A stretch of DNA of 22,951 nt from NCBI GenBank assembly GCA_902803035.1, contig CADCON010000044.1:1-22951 (forward strand), given 5' to 3'. A program made the position numbers and the translations under genes. Below, one piece after another: positions 1 to 6,608 of this stretch. The notes below the pieces were generated by a model. That model worked only from the letters and a program-made list of their open reading frames with translations. It did not search any database and was not told the origin of the DNA. The stretch is from an uncultured Ruminococcus sp. GTDB lineage: Bacteria; Bacillota; Clostridia; Oscillospirales; Acutalibacteraceae. How positions within the stretch are numbered: the first letter of the stretch is position 1; each line of letters begins with the position of its first letter.

Positions 1-225
1 GCTGACATCAAGCAATTTCAGCCTTCTGAACCCGCGCATGAATGAATAATTGTCGTAGTTCAGAAAATCGGCATCCGAGATGGTCAGCGTTTCAACTGAC
101 GCATCGTATGGCTTACCGCCGATAGTGACATTGTCGATAGCTGTAACGCCTATGATCAGAAGCAGGAGAAGCGCATACAACGCGGAAATACAGGCTATTT
201 GCAAAACCTTTATGATCGACTTCAA
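1..225 (-). CDS. Partial membrane-anchored LRR-like protein, N-terminal 75 residues
   Basis: The gene runs off the left edge, so only the first 75 codons are visible. Residues about 5-28 are a strongly hydrophobic segment (signal anchor or uncleaved signal). The rest carries an IGGKPY motif followed by TLTISD and RRLKLLDVS, a leucine-rich-repeat-like pattern. It aligns with the N-terminal module of the lipoprotein at 10334-11635 (INGEPY, then ITLSRLD, then KNLQYLDIS), so the two look paralogous. Unlike that protein it has no lipobox cysteine after the hydrophobic stretch. The start is a TTG: an in-frame stop lies 39 bases upstream and no ATG or GTG occurs between. A weak AAGG lies about 14 bases before it. 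Function is not known; extracytoplasmic exposure is inferred. Confidence 0.7.
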   Translation of the reverse strand, partial: MKSIIKVLQIACISALYALLLLLIIGVTAIDNVTIGGKPYDASVETLTISDADFLNYDNYSFMRGFRRLKLLDVS

Positions 226-273
226 ATGACAGACACCAACCTTACAAAATAATATGAAAAATTACTACCTGAA

Positions 274-302
274 ATTTTATCATATCACGGTCGTAAATGC
301 AA
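274..302 (-). promoter_or_regulatory. Sigma-A-type promoter for the partial LRR gene
   Basis: On the minus strand TTGCAT (297-302) is followed after 17 bases by TAAAAT (274-279), preceded by TGA, which makes an extended -10. It would start a transcript about 40 bases before the TTG start at 225. The -10 context (TATGATAAAAT) resembles that of the paralogue's promoter at 10282-10310 (TATGATATAAT). Confidence 0.5.
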
Positions 303-360
303 GAATAATTTGAAAACAATCAGTCAATTATCCGTTTGAATTCAACTGATTATAATCAAG

Positions 361-407
361 AGAAAAAAGTCCTCCGAAGAGTCTGTCATCAGACTTCCGG
401 AGGACTT
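361..407 (-). terminator. Rho-independent terminator of the spoIIIA operon
   Basis: An imperfect inverted repeat (367-407; arms AAGTCCTCCG and CGGAGGACTT, extended by AGTCTG/CAGACT) is followed on the minus strand by a run of six T. It lies about 50 bases after the spoIIIAH stop and ends that transcript before the next minus-strand gene. Confidence 0.85.
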
Positions 408-457
408 GGAAGGTATGAAAAACGCACAGATACGGAAAATTGCAAGCGCGGTCCACA

Positions 458-1000
458 CTATTTGACGGGCGTCACAATGATATCGGACATTTTCGCGCCG
501 GTTTGTGAAACGATGATTTCCGTCACCATTGAAATCTTCTCGTCAGTCAGCCCGTCAGATTCCGGCAAAAGCACGGAAACCTTGTCGCCGCTGATCATCA
601 CAAGGCAGTCGCTGAAGCCCTTCGCCTTGATCAGCGTTTCCGCTGTGTTTTCTGTCTGGATATTCCTGACGTGCTGCGTGCGGGCTTCCAATGCCTGCGC
701 GCGGACATTGGAGTCGGAATTGGTATCCTTGAGCTGCTTTTCGAGTTCGTCAAGGACCTTGTCGCGGGCGGTCTGGCGGTTGAGTCTGCCTTCCGCAATC
801 GATCCGTTCTGGGTGGCGCCGGGTTTTGTGTTGACCTGCGCGGATACGTATTCCGCCCGTCCGAGATCTGTCCTCGTGACAGACGAGCCTGTCTGCGCGA
901 CAAAGCTCTCCGTTGGCGCGAATTGCCAGTTCAGATAGACTGCCGTTCCCAGCGCGAGCACCAGACCCGCGAGGATGATATGTCTTTTTCCTGCTTTCAA
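458..1000 (-). CDS. spoIIIAH: Stage III sporulation protein AH
   Basis: SpoIIIAH is the mother-cell membrane protein whose extracytoplasmic domain pairs with SpoIIQ from the forespore to form the channel crossing the intermembrane space. The 180-residue product has one membrane segment (about 8-23) ending in the family's YLNW motif. A charged, coiled-coil-prone linker follows (about 70-115), then a YscJ/FliF-like ring-building domain (about 118-180; KGFSDCLVMISGDKVSVLLP). The start is probably TTG at 1000, with GGAGG 8 bases upstream. An ATG at 1006 would leave only 2 bases after GGAGG. It is the last gene of the operon, 53 bases after spoIIIAG. A small 7-bp hairpin (1043-1060) overlaps the spoIIIAG stop. 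Confidence 0.93.
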   Translation of the reverse strand: MKAGKRHIILAGLVLALGTAVYLNWQFAPTESFVAQTGSSVTRTDLGRAEYVSAQVNTKPGATQNGSIAEGRLNRQTARDKVLDELEKQLKDTNSDSNVRAQALEARTQHVRNIQTENTAETLIKAKGFSDCLVMISGDKVSVLLPESDGLTDEKISMVTEIIVSQTGAKMSDIIVTPVK

Positions 1001-1053
1001 GATCATTACCTCCGAATAATTCTTTTTCTGTTAGTTTCTCTCGGGATAACGGA

Positions 1054-1674
1054 TTATCCCATTCCGGTGACGCAGACCCTGTTGGAACTGGTTCCGAGTG
1101 CTGTTGTCACCACATTGATGATCTGCTGCCTGACATTCACATCGTCTGCGCCGCTGCACAGCACAACGACGCCCGCAACGGTCGGGGTGATCTCCTTCAG
1201 AATCAAAGGTTCCTCTCCCCTGCCCGCGTCGATCAGGATCAGGCTCTCTTCGCCGCTTCGTTTCTCATCGCGGCTGCTTCTCCCGCCGGGATCGGAATTC
1301 TCCGATACGGCCGACGTCGTCTTCTGCTGACTGGCATAAACATATTCTGTCCCGCATTCCAATGTGATCATGACCTTTGCTCTGCCCGCGCCTCTTACGG
1401 ATGAGATAAGCTCGGTCAGACGTGCTTCAAGCCGCGACGTATATTCCTCATAATCATAACCGGAAGCCCCATAGAACCGCGTTTCTTCCGCGGCGTTGGC
1501 TGAAACGCTGCCGGCGTCATTGCTTTTCCCGTCCGAAAAGACCAGTAACGCTATTCCGAGCAATCCCACGGCAAGCAGAATCCTGACCCTCAGATTCGAT
1601 TTTTCAGGGGACAGCATCAGCTCTGCCAGCGGACTTTTTTTGAGCCAATCCCTGAGCTTATTCAGATCGATCAC
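1054..1674 (-). CDS. spoIIIAG: Stage III sporulation protein AG
   Basis: SpoIIIAG forms a large ring in the mother-cell outer leaflet of the SpoIIIA-SpoIIQ complex. Visible are a short cytoplasmic start (NKLRDWLKKSP), one membrane segment (RILLAVGLLGIALLVFS) and an extracytoplasmic ring-building domain: YEEYTSRLEARLTELISSV, then VMITLECG. This is interrupted by a polar Ser/Arg/Gly-rich insertion (about 115-145 of the longest reading) and completed by ITPTVAGVVVLCSG. Such an insertion is a known feature of SpoIIIAG. The start is uncertain. GTG at 1674 follows AGAAGGGAA and overlaps the end of spoIIIAF by 17 bases. ATGs at 1689 and 1686 lack a clear ribosome binding site, and a TTG at 1710 is the longest option. 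Confidence 0.92.
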   Translation of the reverse strand: MIDLNKLRDWLKKSPLAELMLSPEKSNLRVRILLAVGLLGIALLVFSDGKSNDAGSVSANAAEETRFYGASGYDYEEYTSRLEARLTELISSVRGAGRAKVMITLECGTEYVYASQQKTTSAVSENSDPGGRSSRDEKRSGEESLILIDAGRGEEPLILKEITPTVAGVVVLCSGADDVNVRQQIINVVTTALGTSSNRVCVTGMG

Positions 1675-2161
1675 TTCCCTTCTCATCATATTTCGTGACA
1701 GCCGGATCAAAGCCGATGTAATCGCGCAGAAGCCGCTTTATTCTGTCTGACTGGTCTACGTCCTCATTTTGTACGATCACCTCCACTTGTCCAATTGATA
1801 TGCAGCCGTCAGCCGATTTATCCATCTGTACGTTGACGCATTTGTAATTAATTCCTGCCCCATCCAGCACACGTGAAAGATTCTGGCGCAGATAGGACGA
1901 ATACACTCTTTCCGCCCGGTTCCGCACTTCCTCCTCCAGAGCGGGATTTTCATACCGCGAAGCGTCAGACGCGTGATTCATGAGCTTTGGCGGCAGCTCA
2001 CGCAGCGACGCAAGCGGTCTGAACGCCACAAGCAGCGCCATCAGGGAAATGATCATTCCCAGGGATTTCTTGCTCCCGCCTTCCGGAGAGAGCATCGAGA
2101 GAATCCCCCCTATGACGCAGACGCAGCAAAGCGAATACGCCCATTCACGAACCGTGTCCAT
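1658..2161 (-). CDS. spoIIIAF: Stage III sporulation protein AF
   Basis: The 167-residue membrane protein belongs to the SpoIIIA channel complex of the mother cell. Two N-terminal hydrophobic segments (about 8-24 and 33-48) are separated by the conserved short loop with Pro-Glu-Gly (LSPEGG). A soluble ring-building-like domain follows (about 65-155; VNVQMDK, ISIGQVEVIV). ATG at 2161 is preceded by GGAAGGAAGG about 10 bases upstream. The stop lies inside the beginning of spoIIIAG, which suggests translational coupling. Length and architecture agree with the family, though sequence conservation in SpoIIIAF is usually low. Confidence 0.9.
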   Translation of the reverse strand: MDTVREWAYSLCCVCVIGGILSMLSPEGGSKKSLGMIISLMALLVAFRPLASLRELPPKLMNHASDASRYENPALEEEVRNRAERVYSSYLRQNLSRVLDGAGINYKCVNVQMDKSADGCISIGQVEVIVQNEDVDQSDRIKRLLRDYIGFDPAVTKYDEKGSDRSE

Positions 2162-2183
2162 AATTTGAAAACCTTCCTTCCCA

Positions 2184-3338
2184 CTAAATCTGACGCTGCA
2201 TGATCACCACAATCCCGCCCAGCGTCAACAGAAACATCGAAAACACCACCACGCCGAGCAATGTGGAGAGCATGGCGGAAACGGAGCGAAACAGTTTCTG
2301 TTCCCTGCTGAGATTCAATATTTCGCATACGGCCGCACCCAGTCCGGCAACAAAATTCCAGAGGGCGGTGCGGATGATTACCGGCAGAAAAATGTACGCC
2401 GTGCCGATGATTCCGAATGCCCCGGCGGAATGGCGTACCATGGCCATTCCCGCCTTTATGGAGAGATATGCCTCACTCATCGCGCCCCCTATGACGGGAA
2501 CAGAGCCGGAAATGATGAATTTGGCGGTTCTGGAAGCCACTCCGTCCGCGGAGGAGGACAGCAGCCCGCTGATGCCAAGCGCAGCGGTAATGACAACCGC
2601 TAAAAAACTGAGTATCCATTTGGCGTATTTTTCAAAGAATCGGATGATGGCGTCTGTATTGATATTCTCTGAAAGCGAAGACACGCACGTCAGAGCCAAT
2701 ACGATCCGCATAAACGGCAAAACCGTTTCATTCACGCAGACGGACGACACACTTGTCGCGCCGGACAAAAACGCGCTGAATCCCGCTGCGGACACTGTCT
2801 GACCGTTTGCGAGCAGAATGCCGGCGAACACCGCCCCGAAGGAAACCGTAAAGCGACAGGCTGAATCGACCGCTTCCCCGGCCGATTCAATCAGAGAGAT
2901 GACAGGAGCGGCAATGGTCAGCATGACTGACAGCGTGATGATGGTCGAAAGCGGCGCGGATACAGTGCCTTCAAGCGCGCCTTCACCACTCCTGCACACA
3001 GAAGCGAACAGCAGCAGCGCAATCACCACTCCAAGAGCGGACAGCGGCGAATCCATTTCATCTGCCGTCATTTGCAGAATGGATTGCATCACACCGGACG
3101 GATTGATATTGGTAACGGAGGATAAATCGCCCGCGTCAACGCCTGATTCCTCCAATGCGTCGGCCGCGTAACCGGGCAGTTCATCGTAAAGCCGGTCGGC
3201 ACCGCTGGCTCGGTATTCGGCCAAATAATCAAATGCTTCCGCGCTGCTGTTTTCGGGTGAGGCATAGACATTCGTCGCGCCGGTAAACGCGAAAACAGCA
3301 AGGATTGCGCCGATGACGATGAAGATTTTAGCTCTCAT
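2184..3338 (-). CDS. spoIIIAE: Stage III sporulation protein AE
   Basis: This polytopic membrane protein (384 residues) is the proposed export-gate-like component of the SpoIIIA complex. Residues 1-26 form a classic signal peptide ending VYA before SPEN, with a predicted cut after residue 26. A polar region (about 30-90) follows; then about six to eight hydrophobic segments run to the C terminus. The ATG overlaps the stop of spoIIIAD in the ATGA arrangement, with GGAG 11 bases upstream. Family assignment rests on length, topology, position between AD and AF, and the Gly/Ser-rich membrane core. Confidence 0.93.
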   Translation of the reverse strand: MRAKIFIVIGAILAVFAFTGATNVYASPENSSAEAFDYLAEYRASGADRLYDELPGYAADALEESGVDAGDLSSVTNINPSGVMQSILQMTADEMDSPLSALGVVIALLLFASVCRSGEGALEGTVSAPLSTIITLSVMLTIAAPVISLIESAGEAVDSACRFTVSFGAVFAGILLANGQTVSAAGFSAFLSGATSVSSVCVNETVLPFMRIVLALTCVSSLSENINTDAIIRFFEKYAKWILSFLAVVITAALGISGLLSSSADGVASRTAKFIISGSVPVIGGAMSEAYLSIKAGMAMVRHSAGAFGIIGTAYIFLPVIIRTALWNFVAGLGAAVCEILNLSREQKLFRSVSAMLSTLLGVVVFSMFLLTLGGIVVIMQRQI

Positions 3339-3724
3339 TTTCCAATCATCTCCATGGCAAGCGTGAGCAGCCTTTTAAACAGCGGAAGGGCCACAATCAA
3401 AAGCGCGAGCCGCCCTCCCAATTCCAGATTTCCGGCAAGCGCCGTCTGCCCGGTATCGCGGCATACCGACGCGGCTGTCTGAATGATCAGGCAGATACCG
3501 ACGGCCTTGACCGCGATCATGACAAGCTCCGGTTCCACCCCGCCGGCCTGTGCAATGGCGGTTATTTCATCAAACAAAGGAGAGGCAAAGGAGATCAGAA
3601 AGGCGGTCAGAATGACAACGCCCGCAATGGCGAGCAAAAGGGACATTTCTGGCTTAAGCTGTCTGACGGTGATAATCAGCACGCACATAATCAGCGCCGC
3701 CCCGGTAAATGTCAGAATATTCAT
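3335..3724 (-). CDS. spoIIIAD: Stage III sporulation protein AD
   Basis: The 129-residue membrane protein has roughly four hydrophobic segments (about 3-18, 28-46, 63-85 and 100-122), as in SpoIIIAD, which resembles small export-apparatus subunits such as FliQ. The stretch from 58 on (GVEPELVMIAVKAVGICLI) followed by a Cys and DTGQTALA is typical. It starts only 5 bases after spoIIIAC, with a weak ribosome binding site (AGAGAAC). It ends by a 4-base overlap with spoIIIAE, so translation is probably coupled. Confidence 0.93.
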   Translation of the reverse strand: MNILTFTGAALIMCVLIITVRQLKPEMSLLLAIAGVVILTAFLISFASPLFDEITAIAQAGGVEPELVMIAVKAVGICLIIQTAASVCRDTGQTALAGNLELGGRLALLIVALPLFKRLLTLAMEMIGK

Positions 3725-3729
3725 GTTCT

Positions 3730-3927
3730 CTAAAGTCCGAAGGTCGTCTTGACGGTTTCAAATAAAGTGCTGATTCTGGAAATCATCATCATCAGGACAA
3801 CAATGATACCGGCGAGGGTCGTCATCATAGCCTGTTCCTCGCGCCCGGCGCGGATGAGGACCTGATTGAGAACCGCGACAATAATTCCGATGGCCGCTAT
3901 CCTGAAAATAAAATCAACGTCAATCAT
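3730..3927 (-). CDS. spoIIIAC: Stage III sporulation protein AC
   Basis: This very small membrane protein (65 residues) has two hydrophobic helices and highly conserved family sequence: IDVDFIFRIAAIGIIVAVLN, GREEQA and a C-terminal LFETVKTTFGL. It is a core membrane subunit of the SpoIIIA complex. ATG at 3927 is chosen because GGAAAGGAC lies about 10 bases upstream and the protein then begins as its homologues do. A longer reading from a TTG at 3957 would overlap spoIIIAB and add ten residues the family does not have. Confidence 0.95.
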   Translation of the reverse strand: MIDVDFIFRIAAIGIIVAVLNQVLIRAGREEQAMMTTLAGIIVVLMMMISRISTLFETVKTTFGL

Positions 3928-3953
3928 TTCAGACTTGTCCTTTCCAAATAAAT

Positions 3954-4460
3954 TCAAAGAAGCAGCAGCGCGGCGACCGCTCCCGATGAAAAGCCGAGAA
4001 CCAGCGAGATTTTCCCATCAGAATCGGCCTTCGCCGACGCGGATCCTATCAATGACGCAAGCTCTTTCTCAGCCAGATCCAATCGCGACAGAAGATCATC
4101 AAGATTCAGGGTGCCCAAATGAGCGACAAGCGTTGAAATCGCCGCAATATCGCCGTCATTCAGACACAGCATTTTTTGCGAGCGGCGTAAATGACCCAAA
4201 AAGAATTCCGCAAAAGGCAGGCGCGAATTATTTTCACTTAAAATCGGAGAAAAAGAAGAACCGCCGCCCCTGCTGAGCAGCACTTCCGCAATGTCATTCA
4301 AACCAAGATTCGTGTGCGCCGCATACGATCCGATCTGTCTGAAAAGTGCCTGAATCAGCTTCAGGCTTCTGACGCGAATCAACATTCTGCGGCGGTGTTC
4401 CACGCCCAACATACCTCCGCACAATGTCACTAGAAGCGAAAGAAACAGCCTTTCATTCAA
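3954..4460 (-). CDS. spoIIIAB: Stage III sporulation protein AB
   Basis: SpoIIIAB is a mother-cell protein related to type II secretion/type IV pilus GspF-like cytoplasmic domains, and works with the ATPase SpoIIIAA. The 168-residue product has an N-terminal membrane segment (about 4-20), a helical domain (about 25-135; RVRSLKLIQALFRQIGSYA, FAEFF) and a C-terminal hydrophobic helix (about 148-168). The start is taken as TTG at 4460, with GAGG 9 bases upstream and an 8-base overlap with spoIIIAA. Another TTG at 4475 gives five more residues but lacks a good ribosome binding site. Confidence 0.92.
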   Translation of the reverse strand: MNERLFLSLLVTLCGGMLGVEHRRRMLIRVRSLKLIQALFRQIGSYAAHTNLGLNDIAEVLLSRGGGSSFSPILSENNSRLPFAEFFLGHLRRSQKMLCLNDGDIAAISTLVAHLGTLNLDDLLSRLDLAEKELASLIGSASAKADSDGKISLVLGFSSGAVAALLLL

Positions 4461-5352
4461 TGTTCCCGACCTCAATCACGTCTTCCAGCTCTCCCCTGCT
4501 CCTGCCGCCCTTCAGAAGAATCACCTTAGAAAAAACGCCCGATTGCAGGAGCTTCCGGGTATTCGGATTCATGTAAAGCTCTTCGACATTACAGGCGTGA
4601 ATTGTCGCAATGACAACAACGCCGGCGTTAATCACACTGAAAACCGCTTGCGATTCCTGGGCGCCGCCTATTTCATCACAAATAATGACATCAGGTGAAA
4701 GCGTCCTCACTGCATTGAGAATTCCTTCCGCCTTTGGGTAACCGCAAAGCACGTCGCAGCATTCGCCGACGGTATTCTGTGGCACTCCCTGATACATGGC
4801 GGCAATTTCATTGCGTTCATCTACAATCGTGACGTTCTGATAATGAGGAGAAGAAGAAAGTTTCAATGCGATATCTTTTAAAAGGGTAGTCTTGCCGCTG
4901 CACGGAGGGCCAGCGATGAGAATTCCACTATAATGCCCCTGAAAAACGCTGTTAAAAATCTCATCCGAACATCCGATTATCTCAGTCGCAATGCGGATAT
5001 TGATGGAGGAAATCGAATGAATCGTCCGGTTTCCGTTCTGGTCAGTACCGGCAGTACCGCATATGCCTGCCCGGTGTCCCCCAGGCAGGGTTACGAAACC
5101 ATTCGCTAATTCACGCTGATGGCTGTAAACGGAATAATCACAGATTTTTTCCAATGTGTCATTCAGGTCGCCAGAACGAATGATGAATTCCCTTTTAATG
5201 GGTAGAAAATCCCGCCGGAGCATGGCAACAAGCGGCCTGCCCACCCGAAGTCTGAATTCGTTGATTTCAAGTCCTTTTTCATGGAGTATTCTTAAGGCGT
5301 CATTCTGAACGGAAACAGGAAGATACGGGATCAGAGCATCAGGACTCCGCAA
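4453..5352 (-). CDS. spoIIIAA: Stage III sporulation protein AA (AAA-type ATPase)
   Basis: SpoIIIAA is the cytoplasmic ATPase of the channel complex, related to secretion ATPases of the type II/IV kind. Visible are the Walker A GPPCSGKTT (148-156), TIVDERNE (175-182) and the Walker B DVIICDEIG (221-229). An ATIHA sensor-like motif (about 249-253) follows. The N-terminal ~120 residues match the family's own domain (EFRLRVGRPL, TLPGGHRAGICGTA). The start is TTG at 5352 behind GAAAGGACTG about 11 bases upstream; no ATG or GTG is better placed. It is the first gene of the operon, and a candidate mother-cell promoter lies just upstream. Confidence 0.95.
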   Translation of the reverse strand: MRSPDALIPYLPVSVQNDALRILHEKGLEINEFRLRVGRPLVAMLRRDFLPIKREFIIRSGDLNDTLEKICDYSVYSHQRELANGFVTLPGGHRAGICGTAGTDQNGNRTIHSISSINIRIATEIIGCSDEIFNSVFQGHYSGILIAGPPCSGKTTLLKDIALKLSSSPHYQNVTIVDERNEIAAMYQGVPQNTVGECCDVLCGYPKAEGILNAVRTLSPDVIICDEIGGAQESQAVFSVINAGVVVIATIHACNVEELYMNPNTRKLLQSGVFSKVILLKGGRSRGELEDVIEVGNIE

Positions 5353-5381
5353 TCTTTATCAGTCCTTTCTTTTTTGGTACA

Positions 5382-5409
5382 TATCTATTCACGCACTCTG
5401 AAAAATATG
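5382..5409 (-). promoter_or_regulatory. Candidate sigma-E-like promoter of spoIIIA
   Basis: On the minus strand CATATT (5404-5409) is followed after 14 bases by AATAGATA (5382-5389). The spacing fits sigma-E promoters, which drive spoIIIA in Bacillus subtilis. The -10 is only a partial match to CATACAAT. It lies about 30 bases before the spoIIIAA start. The assignment is tentative. Confidence 0.3.
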
Positions 5410-5502
5410 ACTGAAAAAAACGGGCAGAATGGTTTCATGTGAAACAATATCGCTATGAAACATTGATATATAAATTTAAGTGAATATAAAAGAATAGCAC
5501 CA

Positions 5503-5532
5503 TTGCTAACAAAATATTCATATTCATATGAT
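5503..5532 (+). promoter_or_regulatory. Sigma-A-type promoter of the pseudouridine synthase gene
   Basis: TTGCTA (5503-5508) and TATGAT (5527-5532) are separated by 18 bases in an AT-rich stretch. Transcription would begin near 5540, about 35 bases before the TTG start at 5574. Confidence 0.5.
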
Positions 5533-5573
5533 AAAATAAAAAGAAAAAGAATGTGAAAAATGAGGTATGATAA

Positions 5574-6539
5574 TTGAAGCAAGTCATCATCAACAAGAAT
5601 GACGCGGGCCAGCGGCTTAATAAATTTATCGAAAAGACCTTTCCGGCCATTCCCGCGTCCCTGATGTACAAATGCATACGGACAAAAGACATTAAAATCA
5701 ACCGGAAACGATGCACTCCTGATCAAAAACTGTGTGAAGGCGATATACTTGACATATGGTTGAAGGATGAATTTTTCGTTCAGCCGCCTGCGAAATACGA
5801 ATTCACACAAGCTTCTACGATTCTGAATGTCGTATATGAGGACGATAATATCATTATTGTCAATAAACCGCAAGGGCTTATCGTACATCCTGACGAAAAC
5901 TATGAGCCGGACACCTTGATTTTCAGAATCCAGAAGTACCTTTATCAAAAAGGCGAGTACGATCCTGAGAAGGAGAATTCCTTTACACCAGCTTTAGTGA
6001 ATAGAATCGACAGAAACACGTCCGGCATGGTCATTGCCGCCAAGACCGCTTCTGCCCTGCGGATTCTGAACGCAAAAATGAAGTCCCGTGAGATACATAA
6101 GAAATACCTTTGCATCGTCTGCGGAAGACCGTCTCCGGCAGAGGCGACGCTTGAAGGATATCTTGAAAAAAACGAAAAACAAAACCGGGTGTATATAGAA
6201 AAAAGACGTTCTGACAGCGGAAAGACAATCAGAACGCATTACAGAGTGATTGACACCATCAATGGTTTCAGTCTCGTCGAAATTGACCTGCTGACCGGAA
6301 GGACGCATCAGATCCGCGCTCACATGGCGTCAATAGGGCATCCGCTGCTCGGCGACGGAAAATACGGAACCAACAAGGTGAACCGCTCCGCGGGATATTA
6401 CAAACAGGCTCTCTGCTCCTACAAGTTGATTTTTGCATTTACTTCTGACGCGCAAGAACTGAGTTACCTTAATGGTCAGTGCTTTGAAATCAAGGATATT
6501 TCATTTTTGCACGATTTTTACGCCGGAAAAATAGGATAA
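5574..6539 (+). CDS. RluA-family 23S rRNA pseudouridine synthase
   Basis: The enzyme isomerises specific uridines in RNA, most likely 23S rRNA, to pseudouridine. It has an N-terminal S4 RNA-binding domain (about 11-65; QRLNKFIEKTFPAIPASL) and an RluA-type catalytic domain (about 84-310). The catalytic motif is NRIDRNTSG (143-151), with Asp146 as the expected catalytic residue; NRID replaces the more usual HRLD. TGRTHQIRAHM is also conserved. The length of 321 residues is normal for the RluC/RluD group, but the exact target cannot be read from sequence. The start is TTG, with TGAGG about 8 bases upstream. The gene stands alone, divergent from spoIIIA. Confidence 0.93.
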   Translation: MKQVIINKNDAGQRLNKFIEKTFPAIPASLMYKCIRTKDIKINRKRCTPDQKLCEGDILDIWLKDEFFVQPPAKYEFTQASTILNVVYEDDNIIIVNKPQGLIVHPDENYEPDTLIFRIQKYLYQKGEYDPEKENSFTPALVNRIDRNTSGMVIAAKTASALRILNAKMKSREIHKKYLCIVCGRPSPAEATLEGYLEKNEKQNRVYIEKRRSDSGKTIRTHYRVIDTINGFSLVEIDLLTGRTHQIRAHMASIGHPLLGDGKYGTNKVNRSAGYYKQALCSYKLIFAFTSDAQELSYLNGQCFEIKDISFLHDFYAGKIG

Positions 6540-6580
6540 GCAAAGCCCTCATTCGGACTGAATGAGGGCTTTGCTATTAT
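6540..6580. terminator. Convergent (bidirectional) terminator
   Basis: A perfect 15-bp stem (6540-6554 with 6560-6574) with a 5-base loop sits between the convergent pseudouridine synthase and rqcH genes. T-rich sequence follows on both strands (TATTATTT on plus, CCTATTTTT on minus), so it probably serves both. Confidence 0.85.
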
Positions 6581-6608
6581 TTGATGTCATTATCCGTATA
6601 AAGCTGTT

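Noticed and set aside
187..204. Lipobox-like LQIAC in the partial LRR protein
   Set aside because: The cysteine (residue 12) lies inside the first half of the hydrophobic segment, too close to the N terminus for a lipoprotein signal.
671..1330. 219-codon plus frame across spoIIIAH and spoIIIAG
   Set aside because: It spans the spoIIIAG-spoIIIAH junction antisense to two conserved genes and has no ribosome binding site or family match.
3928..3957. Longer spoIIIAC starting at TTG 3957
   Set aside because: It adds ten residues absent from the family, whereas ATG at 3927 has a good ribosome binding site.
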